Source: Pomphorhynchus laevis
Taxonomy: Eukaryota; Acanthocephala; Palaeacanthocephala; Echinorhynchida; Pomphorhynchidae
Direction: 5' to 3'
Length of the DNA: 64,000 nucleotides
Assembly: GCA_012934845.2 (NCBI GenBank)
Contig: WNNJ02003060.1
Coordinates: 1-64,000, forward strand
Shown: one piece after another, positions 55,700-64,000 of the stretch
How the letters are laid out: every line of letters starts with the position of its first letter
How positions within the stretch are numbered: the first letter of the stretch is position 1
Notes under the pieces: generated by a model
Database searches by the model: none
What the model was told of the DNA's origin: nothing
Seen by the model: the letters and a program-made list of their open reading frames with translations, nothing else
Made by a program: the position numbers and the translations under genes

Positions 55700-58400
55700 C
55701 TCCCTCCATCCGAAATATCGACGGAAAATTTCAAGTTGTCCACACCCGCCACGGTTTCCGCCTCGGCTTCCTCAACACTAGATATACTCTTAATAAATCC
55801 GATATTATCCTTAACCTATTAACCAAGCAATCCATCGATCTCTTCTGCCTCACCGAATCCCGCACTCCGATTCTGACGACCACTCCATCCGCCGTTTGCT
55901 CTCTGCCGGTTGCTCACTAGTCGAATCCGCTCGCCCCCTCAGCTCATCCCCTTCTAAATTCTCTTATCATGGCGGCATTGTCGCATTCGCCCGTCACCCC
56001 GTATCTATTCGCAAAATAACTTCCCATTTCAGTACTTGCTCTTTTGAACTGCTCACTTGTCGTTATTCTAACCTGATCACTCTAGATCTCTCCATTGTAT
56101 ACCGTCCTGGTTCACCTGCTCCTACCTCGTTATTTTTTACCGAACTCGCTGACCTTCTGTCCCACTGTTCTCTGTCCTCCATCCATTTAATCGTTCTTGG
56201 CGACTTCAACATCCGCCTCGACCGCCCCTCTTCCACCGAGTCCATCCAGTTCATCAACATTCTATCCAACTATAACTACAAACCCATCTCCACTGCCCCC
56301 CACACATATCCTTTGCGGGTACTCGACATCATCGCTGTAACCGATAATTTTGCTGCATACACCTCACTGTCCATCTTTAATGCTGGTCTATCCTATCACT
56401 TTCTCGTCACCCTTAATCTCACTCACAACCACACCCTCCTCACACACCTGCAATCCTACGTCGACCTTGGAGAAATCTTGACCTCTCCCTTCTCCGCTCT
56501 GCCTTACTCAAATCGTCTCTATCTTATCCCACAATAACATATTCCTCTCCTCACGATCTCGCCTTTCTTTTCGACTCTGAACTTATATTCATTCTCGATC
56601 TCTTCTTGCCCCACACCATCGCTTGCACCGTGCTCCATGGTTTAACATTCAATGCCTACTCTCAAAGCGTCGACTCCGTCATGCTTTGAGAGTATATCAC
56701 CGCTCTCTCAGACGTGATTTCCGCTCGATCACTCCGTCTTTCCGTGATACCTATCTTGCTCATCGCCGGTCTCATCTCAACCTACAACGTACCAAATGCA
56801 ACTCCTCCTGACAGTATAAAATCATTACTTTATTCAACTCTAAGACTCTATGGCATACTTTTAACTCAATCCTTGCTCGCTCCTCTTCGCCGTGCAACAT
56901 CAATGCCAATGATTATTCGTCATTTCTCCAGACTAAAGTATCCACGTTGCTCTCTCTCACACCCCAGTCTCAATACAATCCAACTCTACCCCGCCTAGCC
57001 TCATCCTCCCGGAACTCTGTCATCTTCTCCCTGTCTCACCTTCCGAAGTTTTATCTGTTCTCATGTCCTTGCCCAGCAAAACCTAACAGGCTGATCCCCT
57101 GCCTACCCACATACTTAAATCCATATGTTCATCGATATCCCCTTTTCTCACAACCTTCTTTAACTCCACCATCTACAGTCGTATCTTCCCTTCACACGGT
57201 AAATCCGCAATTGTTCGTCCCCTCCTTAAAAAACAATCGCTCAACTATTCCGTTCCCTCTAGCTATCTCCCCATTTCACTACTTCCAACTCTTTCTAAGC
57301 TATTAGAACGCCTCATCTTAATACAGATCAGCGCTTATCTCTCCTCATCCAATCTGTACACTCCTTTCCAATCTGCTTTCCGCTCTTATCACTCCACAGA
57401 AATCGCCTACATGAAAGTTTACAACGACTTACTCATTTCTCGAGACAAGGCTCTATATAGTGTTCTCATCTCCCTTGACCTCTCCTCCGCCATCGACATT
57501 GTCGACTACTCCGTCCTCCTTTCTCGCCTTCGTTATAATTACGGCTTTTCTTCTTCCGTAGCATGGTTTGCCTCAAATCTATCCGACCGTTCCTTTCGCG
57601 TCTGTTCTAATTCATCATCCTCCCCTCCCATTCATATTTTTTGCTAGGTCCCACAAGGTTCAGTCCTAGGTCCCCTGCTTTTCTCTCTTCTGCTTGGCGA
57701 TCTCTCTCCGTTTATTAAACCTTACACCTTTAACGTCATGCAATACGCCCATGACATCATCATCTATGCTCATGCACCTGCACATCGCATACACGATATT
57801 GACATTTCTGCCTCCAACTGTCTTTCTTCTATCTACAAACGTTTCTCCAATCTCCATCTCGTTCTAAAACGCGACAGATCTAAAATAATGTGGATCCTTC
57901 CCCGTAAACCAAACATATCTCCTCCCCCAGTTTCTTTTGCCTCATCGATCATTCCCATAGTACACAATCTCACTTTCTTAGGCTTCCATTTTGATGATCG
58001 ATGATTTCCCTTAAGCCCTTCGTCAGTGACAAGGTCCGCTCGTCTAACTTAATTCTCCATGATATCCGCCGTATCCGCCCCCTTATCGACTTCCGTTCTT
58101 GTATGTCTCTTCTTTCATCGCTTCTTTTCCCTAAAATCGATTACTGCCTTAGCCTTTTCGCCAATTCTCCAAAATCCATCATCCTACCCCTACAACGAAT
58201 AATCAACTCCGCCGTTTGAGTGCTCTTTCGTCTCCGTCGCTTTGACCACACATCCACATATCTTGCCCAACTCTCCTGGCCCACCATCCACATCCGCATC
58301 AAACTCCGCCTTCTTCTCGTAACTTTTCGTCTCATCGCTGTCGGCTCCCCATCGTTCATCAACCTTCCTTTCTTAGACGACACTCGGTAATGAGAGCGTG
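55700..58400 (+). pseudogene. LINE A ORF2 relic
   Basis: Endonuclease: DLFCLTES (about 55835), SAGCSLVESARP, GGIVAFARHP, IVYRPGSPAPTS, LIVLGDFNIRLDRP (about 56185-56230), LDIIAVTDN. RT: LPTLSKLLERLILIQISAYL (about 57285-57345), STEIAYMKVYNDLLISRDKA, ISLDLSSAIDIVDYSVLLSR (motif A, 57470-57530), VPQGSVLGPLLFSLLLGDLS (motif B, about 57650-57710), QYAHDIIIYAHAP (motif C with AHD for ADD), RDRSKIMWILP and LTFLGFHFDDR. Frame changes and stops occur every few hundred bases, and one catalytic Asp is lost. Confidence 0.78.
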
Positions 58401-58429
58401 CTCTAGAACGCATTTGCCACGTTAAAATA

Positions 58430-58850
58430 ATTTTTTTAATGATCTGGAAAAGGTTGGAAATGCTTTGTCTATGTCATATGTCGAATAGTGCGGTGGGTTA
58501 TCCGCTGATGAAATCACTAGTCGGGTAGGTAGGTTGCGGGGACATAATAGAGTTTTGTATGACTCTCGATTTGGCAGATTATCGAAAATATTTAGACTGT
58601 CGAGGAGGGGAATTGACATGTGGAATTCGCTTCCCGATGAAGTCGTTGCTGCTCCAAGCTTGATCACGTTTAAATCACAATGCTGCAAATGGATACGTGA
58701 ACAATGAATCATTAAGCAGCTCTACGGAACTATCTTATTTAGCAACTATCAGTCGAATGACTGTTTGATTTTTGTTTTTCTTTTGTTTTTCTTTTTTTGG
58801 CTCTGCCGGAGTAGCCTTTGGGCTTTAGCATGTAATTGAATAAAATATAA
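58430..58850 (+). pseudogene. LINE C 3' end
   Basis: The plus strand reads ITSRVGRLRGHNRVLYDSRF, RRGIDMWNSLPDEVVAAPSL and KWIREQ. The LINE at the right edge (minus strand) has the matching IITRRVGKLRGQAES, CGIRCLEEVVAAPSLRTFK and KWIREQC. The 3' UTR carries AGCC-TTTG-GGCT (about 58813-58824) and a TGAATAAAAT tail. It is truncated on the 5' side, where LINE A ends. Confidence 0.75.
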
Positions 58851-59864
58851 ATTTAATTATTAAATTTTAATTTATTGATTTAGCATTATTTTTATTTATT
58901 TATTTCTATTTATTTATTTTTTTATTTTTAAATCTATCCTTTGAATGATTTAGCATTATTTTTTTAAATTCTAATTATATTAATACGTGGAGTCATTTAG
59001 TTGATTAATCCTTAATTTTCAGGAAATTTAGCTTTAAACAATTATTTCAAAATAGAGTGCAATGCATATTCGATTGATGGTGTCTATGTAGTGCATTTTA
59101 TGCAAGCCTAAATAATGTGCTAGAATTTACAGTTCTAGAGATATTATGTTCTACTAAATAGCAACACTGTAACCCGCCTGAATTGTGCATTCTAAGGCGA
59201 TCACAGTACGTGCTGGAAACATACCTTGTATTAGACGAGTTTATAGAGAAAGTTAATGTTGACCATAATTGACAGTTAATATTACACAGTTGGAATGCCC
59301 AGTCTAAAGAAATTGCCTATGCCTTCAACTTCTGCTCATTCAGACATCAGTCAAGCAATGGATCTTGAGTTCAAGGATATATGCATGGAACTATTTCAAT
59401 AATTAAAGATGTATTTTTGTGATCAGTTGAAAAAGCCATTTGCAGCTCATAAGTTGTAACTATAATAATAAATAAGTTTGCTTTTATGTATATTTAGCTC
59501 TCAATTATATTAATATCTTTTAAGTATTTTCGGTTAAATATATTTTATAAAGCCAATAAATGCAAAACTATTGATTAAATGTGTTATTAATGTTAATTAT
59601 TGCTCATCTTGTAATGTGGTCTTATCGACACTGGTGCTTACTACATTAATTAACATTATATCAATTTCTATTTAATAGCGACAAATACTTTCTAAAATAT
59701 CATCTACTAAACATATTTTGTTTAATCTGTTTAATTGTCTTATTATCAGGTGTTATTCATACAATCTTTGATAATTTCCCCATATGTTTGTTTATATACT
59801 CTTGATTTTATACATCAAGGTATTTCCTTAAATCAATTTTAAATTCTTAAATAAATTATCACTG
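58851..59864. other. AT-rich stretch, nothing recognised
   Basis: ATTTATTT-rich sequence followed by unique AT-rich DNA. I found no coding signal. Confidence 0.6.
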
Positions 59865-60150
59865 CGGCGTAAGTGATCACGTAATAAGTGATCACGTAAT
59901 AAGCGATCACGTAATAAGTGATCACGTAATAAGTGATCACGTAATAAGTGATCACATCATAAGTGATCACGTCATAAGTGATCACGTCATAAGTGATCAC
60001 TTATGAGTGATCACGTCATAAGTGATCACGTCATAAGTGATCACGTAATAAGTGATCACGTAATAAGCGATCACGTAATAAGCGATCACATCATAAGTGA
60101 TCACGTCATAAGTGATCACGTCATAAGTGATCACGTCATAAGTGATTACT
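59865..60150. repeat. 15-bp satellite array (GTGATCAC core), about 19 units
   Basis: Tandem units of TAAGTGATCACGTMA with period 15. Each contains the 8-bp palindrome GTGATCAC. The same unit makes up the arms of the foldback structure at 60316-61153. Unit variants (GTAATAAGC, ATCATAAGT) are partly ordered in blocks. Confidence 0.93.
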
Positions 60151-60153
60151 TAT

Positions 60154-60290
60154 GACGCCTAAGAATAGAATTGGCGCCTAAGAATAGAATTGGCGCCTAA
60201 GAATAGAATTGGCGCCTAAGAATAGAATTGGCGCCTAAGAATTGGCGCCTAAGAATAGACTCCAGGTCTAATAGTTCTTGCTTAGTGACA
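60154..60290. repeat. 19-bp minisatellite grown from a LINE C fragment
   Basis: Five to six units of GGCGCCTAAGAATAGAATT, the last running into CTCCAGGTCTAATAGTTCTTGCTTAGTGACAGG. That last part is identical to antisense LINE C coding sequence at about 63902-63950 (TKQELLDLESILRR). TAGTTCTTGCTTAGTGA is then repeated once more (60287-60312). Confidence 0.85.
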
Positions 60291-60315
60291 GGAAATAGTT
60301 CTTGCTTAGTGATAT

Positions 60316-61153
60316 GTATTGATTATGTCCACTAATACGGAACTGTAGCGTACAGCGGTTGCGTTCTTTGAATAAATGTGGAATCATCAAAAATTTTAAA
60401 GATGGATCAAGATCACTTATGATGTGATCACTTATGACGTAATCACTTATGACGTAATCACTTATGACGTGATCACTTATGACGTGATCACTTATGACGT
60501 GATCACTTATGCTAGCAACTCTTACTTAATTGCTTATTCAAAACAACAACAGTATTTCAGTCATTGTAGGAAACCATTGTGAGATAATGTTTTGTTTTGC
60601 TATAAGGTTACTATGTGTTTTATGATTTTGTCGTCATCTTTACTAAATCCTTCATTGAATCCGAGCACAAACGGATAAAACATAGATTGCTCGTAACGGT
60701 ATATTCGTTTATCGTAATTCGCTCTTATTATCTTTCTCTGAAACGTAAATGGTAAAATAAATAAATCTAATAACTAAGTTAAATTAATTTATTTAGTTAA
60801 TTTTGTAAAAATAAATTTGATCGTTAGATTCCGAACTTCCGATCACTTATGAATGATGTCTCAGTTTATGTAAATTTCTTGAGACTAAATAATTTCTTAT
60901 GAGACTAAATAATTTCTTATGACGTGATCACTTATGACGTGTCATAAGTGATCACGTCATAAGTGATCACGTCATAAGTGATCACGTCATAAGTGATTAC
61001 GTCATAAGTGATTACGTCATAATTGATTACGTCATAAGTGATCACATCATAAGTGATCTTGATCCATCTTTAAAATTTTTGATGATTCCACATTTATTCA
61101 AAGAACGCAACCGCTGTACGCTACAGTTCCGTATTAGTGGACATCATCAATAC
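60316..61153. mobile_element. Foldback-type element with long inverted repeats
   Basis: The left arm 60316-60510 and right arm about 60945-61153 are reverse complements. The outer about 118 bp, from GTATTGATNATGTCCACTAA to GATCAAGATCACTTATG, differ at one position. The inner parts are tandem 15-bp GATCACTTATGACGT units, with one extra unit on the right. The 434-bp centre is AT-rich and has no ORF. Arms made of a unique end plus internal tandem repeats are typical of foldback (FB/Galileo-like) DNA elements. I found no target duplication. Confidence 0.8.
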
Positions 61154-61284
61154 CTATTATATTGATATTGCTACTAATACTCCATTACAACCATTTGGTA
61201 AATATACAACCAATATACATACGTCAAAACTATATTTTATAAGCATTTAGCCTCGCTGCTATGTTGGGCTTAGGATTTGGGGCC

Positions 61285-61430
61285 GAAACCTGATTATATA
61301 GCAGTTCCTCCTGCTGACCTCTAAACTTTATTTTGATGCATCGTCTGTTATAAGTCAATTCATAGCAATTGACTTTTATTTTAAATTTTAACTTAATATA
61401 AATTATACTTAATTTTACATTAAAATTATT
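61285..61430 (+). repeat. Dispersed repeat R1, copy 3
   Basis: AAACCTGATTATATAGCAGTT, CCTCCTGCTGACCTCTAAAC, GATGCATCGTCTGTTA and AGTCAATTCATAG line up with copies at 9990 and 21516. It ends in ATTATTTATTATTTA. Confidence 0.7.
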
Positions 61431-61518
61431 TATTATTTATAATTATTTTATTATTTATTATTTATGTGTTTAATTTTTATTTAAAATTATGATGGCTCAT
61501 TCAAATTAATCCAACTGT

Positions 61519-61860
61519 TCAATTTGAATGTAATTCAAATAAGTGATATCGTATTTTGAGAAACGCTGATGTTTTACGAAAACACAAAATTGTAACTTCA
61601 GCGACAACCACGTTCCACTTATCCGAATTCTTATGATAAATAATTAGACAATTCACCCGCACATATTTGCGAAAGTCTGAAAACTGTATCGTGTTTGTAT
61701 TAAACATTTGTATGCATGCAAATATTTCCACTATATCATAATTCGTCGGTTTTAATATATGTGCTTTCCGGTTTGTAAAGTCATGGATTTTAAAATTACT
61801 CCTTTCTGTAGATGAGTAGTTCAAAAATAAATCCAAAGAGTAAGGTGCGAATAAGGCCAT
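61519..61860 (-). CDS. Unknown 113-codon ORF
   Basis: The minus-strand frame opens with a real ATG at 61860 (MALFAPYSLDLFLNYSS) and ends at 61519. It is fairly hydrophobic, with a basic middle (FRKYVRVNC) and no recognised domain. The length is notable for this AT-rich stretch, but no neighbours, splice sites or homologues support it. It could be an exon, a transposon piece or chance. Confidence 0.25.
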   Translation of the reverse strand: MALFAPYSLDLFLNYSSTERSNFKIHDFTNRKAHILKPTNYDIVEIFACIQMFNTNTIQFSDFRKYVRVNCLIIYHKNSDKWNVVVAEVTILCFRKTSAFLKIRYHLFELHSN

Positions 61861-62133
61861 TTACGGTATGTAAATTTCTATTTTTGTTTGCACCAAAACG
61901 GTGTTTGCATTTTGCTTTTTTAAATACTAGCTTTTTATATTTTAAAAGTTTTAACCGAAATGATTTATAATTCACATCATCATTTGATAATTAAATAACG
62001 TCTTTGTTTAATTAAACGTAGAAAAATGATTTTACTATACAATTATTAATTAAATTGATATTAAAATTATGAATTTATCCTTTTTTAAATTTAAATGAAC
62101 GAAAATTCGAGTAACAAGGTTTCATTATAAAAA

Positions 62134-62285
62134 GGCCAATATTTCGATAACTCCTGCTATCATCTTCTGGAAATTATAAAAATGTTTCCAAAAAAAATAG
62201 CAGGAATAGGCTTCCATAATGTTTGAAAGCTTTTGGAATTTCCTGAAGATAATGGCAGGAGTTATTGAGATATTAACATTTTTAA
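62134..62285. repeat. MITE-like hairpin, about 150 bp
   Basis: Arms of about 45 bp (ATTTCGATAACTCCTGCTAT then CTTCTGGAAATT, and the inverted GAATTTCCTGAAGATAATGG then CAGGAGTTATTGAGATATTA) surround a short loop. They match at roughly four of five positions. Confidence 0.7.
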
Positions 62286-62339
62286 AATAAAATATTTTGA
62301 TTCATTTCGTTTTTGTAAAGTTATATAAATTTATTGATA

Positions 62340-62570
62340 AAATTAATTAATAAGTTGTGGAACGCATTACCTCACGACATCATGACTGCGCCATCATTGA
62401 GCCAATTCAAAGATATGGTCAACACTTGGATAAGACACGCTGATCAAGGCAACATTGGAAGTTCTTATCCTTGGTTTGGTTGTAACTGATATGTTTGTTT
62501 AATGTGTTGTAATGTACGATGAGCGGGCAAAACGGCCTTCTCGGTCAAAGCTCTGTATATAATAATGATA
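62340..62570 (+). pseudogene. LINE C 3' end scrap
   Basis: LWNALPHDIMTAPSLSQFKD and MVNTWIRHADQG are the usual LINE C C-terminus. The 3' UTR has a GGCC-TTCTC-GGTC hairpin (about 62532-62544) and a TATATAATAATGATAAT tail. Confidence 0.75.
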
Positions 62571-62660
62571 ATTTACCACTTTAGAGTTTAAATTGTTTTG
62601 GTTTACGTATTTAATATAATTATAAAATGAACAAAACATAATAAAAATTCATACATAATT

Positions 62661-62897
62661 CTAGGGCTTCTCTTCGTCATCTTTCTTGGCGTGTTCATCC
62701 ACGTTCATATTGTCTTCCTCCTTCTCAGCCTCATCGAGCTCAGCCTCGTCATCAGACATCTCCATTTCGCGCTCCTTCTGCACGACTAATATAATAGGAT
62801 ACTGGATGGATTGAGAGTGCTTCTTGACAATGTCTTTGATCTCGCGCTCTTCAAGGTACTCCTCCAACTGGTCCTCCTTTAGCCATAGAAGGACCAA
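62661..62897 (-). pseudogene. Hsp90 fragment
   Basis: The minus strand reads [37 protein letters not shown] and an acidic [15 protein letters not shown] tail. Cytosolic Hsp90 has [33 protein letters not shown] and then an acidic linker, so this is the end of the N-terminal ATPase domain and the start of the charged linker. It lies between AT-rich flanks with no upstream Met and no splice acceptor or donor at the edges, and ends at a TAG. There is a one-residue insertion (LEEYLEE) and several changes at conserved sites (FIG to SIQ). It is most likely a truncated processed copy or captured exon. Confidence 0.8.
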
Positions 62898-63430
62898 ATT
62901 TAAATTTAATTAAATTTTTAAAAATTAATAAATTTAATTATTATCTTTTGCTTTTATGTATTTGATCAACTATCTTAATATTTAGATATTTTAATTTTAA
63001 CGTCGAATTAAAAATATTGTCTTGATGCAAAAGATAAAATCTTTACTTATTTGTAATAGTAACATCGCAATTTTAAGGCGATATAAACAACTTAGAATAG
63101 TATTTATTTATCATTAAATAATAATGATTTGTTTAATAAATAAATTTGTTACGAACATACAAAGGGTTCCCGCAAATGGGCCCGTCAAACACATCAAAAC
63201 ATTGTTTGTCAACAAGATTACGAAGTCACCGATACAAGTCAGTGTTCATCAGTATTTTTTAACTCGCAGGTAGCGTTGAGCCTCCGTCGCCGTCAATAGA
63301 GGATACCACTGTTGCGAAGGATGAATCTTCTTGTCCAATATAGACGGCTTTACCGCGGGAGGAACGATAATAATAAATAATTAATTTGACAATTATAATA
63401 AATTATTAATCCATAAATTTTTTATATATT
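62898..63430. other. No gene recognised; repeat of the RLE 3' UTR motif
   Basis: AT-rich DNA with CCCGCAAATGGGCCC at 63170-63184 and a GC-richer patch at 63260-63370 of unknown origin. Confidence 0.45.
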
Positions 63431-63432
63431 TT

Positions 63433-64000
63433 TAAATTTATTATTATTCCAATACATACCAAATCCAAAAGGCTATTCAGGCAGGGTCCAAAAAAAGCAA
63501 ATAGTCAGTCAACGTAGCTAATTAGGGTATTCCAGTGATAGTGTTGAATGGCGGCATTGTTCACGTATCCATTTGTGGTATCGTAATTTAAACGTTCTCA
63601 AACTGGGGGCTGCAACGACTTCCTCAAGGCAACGAATTCCACATGTTAATTCCTCTCCTCGAGAGTCTATACACTTTTGGTAATCTGCCAAATCCAAATT
63701 TATACAAGACTCTGCTTGTCCCCGCAACTTACCTACCCGCCTAGTGATTATATCGGTGGCATAACCCACCGCATCATTCGACATATGCCATAGACATAGC
63801 ATTTCCAAGGATATGAACCTCTCACGTACCGACAACATCCCAATACGACTTAGACGTACATAATAGTCAATACCACTTAAGCCAATACAGAGCCTCGATC
63901 CGCGCCTAAGAATAGACTCCAGGTCTAATAGTTCTTGCTTAGTGACAGGGAAACAAGCCTGAATGCAGTACTCCAAGTGTGGCCTGACGATAGAGATGGA
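63433..64000 (-). pseudogene. LINE C, C-terminal RT region, open off the right edge
   Basis: The minus-strand frame is open from the right edge to 63518: SIVRPHLEYCIQACFPVTKQ, ELLDLESILRRGSRLCIGLS, RLSRIGMLSVRERFISLEML, EVVAAPSLRTFK and KWIREQC. This is the region after the RT catalytic core in CR1/Jockey-type LINEs. The 3' UTR (63517 down to 63433) has AGCCTTTTGGATTTGG, like the hairpin at 58813, and then ATAATAATAAATTT. Whether the whole element is intact depends on sequence beyond the window. Confidence 0.75.

Larger units (their letters stand above)
54639..58400 (+). mobile_element. LINE A (L2/CR1-like), long plus-strand copy
   Basis: About 3.8 kb with 5' monomers, ORF1 (54780 onwards) and a broken ORF2 with endonuclease and RT. 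It stops near INLPFLDDTR (58390), short of the tail seen in the minus copy (INLPFLDNSR and about 100 more residues). Base composition is richer in C and T than its neighbours (CTCC, TCTC runs on the coding strand), the mirror of the G/A-rich minus copy. It retains the catalytic region deleted from the other copy. Confidence 0.82.

Noticed and set aside
59865-60150. CRISPR-like array
   Set aside because: The 15-bp units are directly adjacent with no unique spacers, so this is a satellite.
62661-62897. Functional Hsp90 exon
   Set aside because: No splice signals at the edges, a stop directly after the acidic stretch, and changes at highly conserved residues.
1-64000. tRNA, rRNA or spliced-leader genes
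   Set aside because: I looked for tRNA B-box-like and rRNA-like sequence by eye and found nothing convincing. A covariance-model scan would decide.

Overview
This is a eukaryotic, AT-rich (visibly well over 60 percent A+T) window that is almost entirely transposon-derived. I see no intact host gene. The only host-gene trace is a short Hsp90 fragment near 62.7 kb. The retroelement mix (Penelope-like elements, L2/CR1/Jockey-type LINEs, RLE-type non-LTR elements, Mag-like Ty3 elements with LTRs under 100 bp) and the Hsp90 residues suggest an invertebrate animal. I cannot name the phylum from the sequence.

Layout. 0-2.4 kb: minus-strand Penelope-like reverse transcriptase, open for 704 codons and running off the left edge. 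2.5-5.3 kb: (TA)n, hairpins, tandem duplications and a second, decayed Penelope-like copy. 5.3-11.5 kb: AT-rich sequence with one LINE relic. 11.5-14.8 kb: LINE relic, then a Ty3-type fossil. 14.8-18.6 kb: minus-strand L2/CR1-like LINE ('LINE A') with 20-bp tandem monomers at its 5' end. 21.7-24.85 kb: nearly intact ORF2 of a second LINE group ('LINE B'). 25.6-30.3 kb: relic of an RLE-type element split by a Ty3-type fossil. 30.4-36 kb: LINE fragments, including a LINE B/LINE A chimera at a perfect palindrome. 36.1-40.35 kb: long LINE B copy. 40.4-42.6 kb: minus-strand broken RLE-type copy. 43.1-47.95 kb: LINE 3' region split by a Ty3-type element with 76-bp LTRs and a TAAAC target duplication. 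48.2-51.3 kb: intact 1012-residue RLE-type ORF, the best gene in the window, inside an array of 22-bp ATT-rich repeats. 51.6-54.6 kb: two broken LINE B copies. 54.6-58.4 kb: plus-strand LINE A with 16-bp 5' monomers. 59.9-61.2 kb: 15-bp satellite arrays and a foldback element. 61.3-64 kb: dispersed repeat, an unknown 113-codon ORF, LINE 3' ends, the Hsp90 fragment and a LINE running off the right edge.

The most interesting system is the RLE-type family: at least four copies, one intact. It combines an N-terminal nine-cysteine CXC-like domain, a GDPLA/YADD reverse transcriptase, and a C-terminal Cys/His cluster with a probable restriction-like endonuclease. The two longest copies lie beside the same CCCTAATTTCATTATTATTG-type minisatellite, which suggests targeted insertion into ATT-rich repeats.

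All assignments come from reading translations by eye. Clade names are best guesses.
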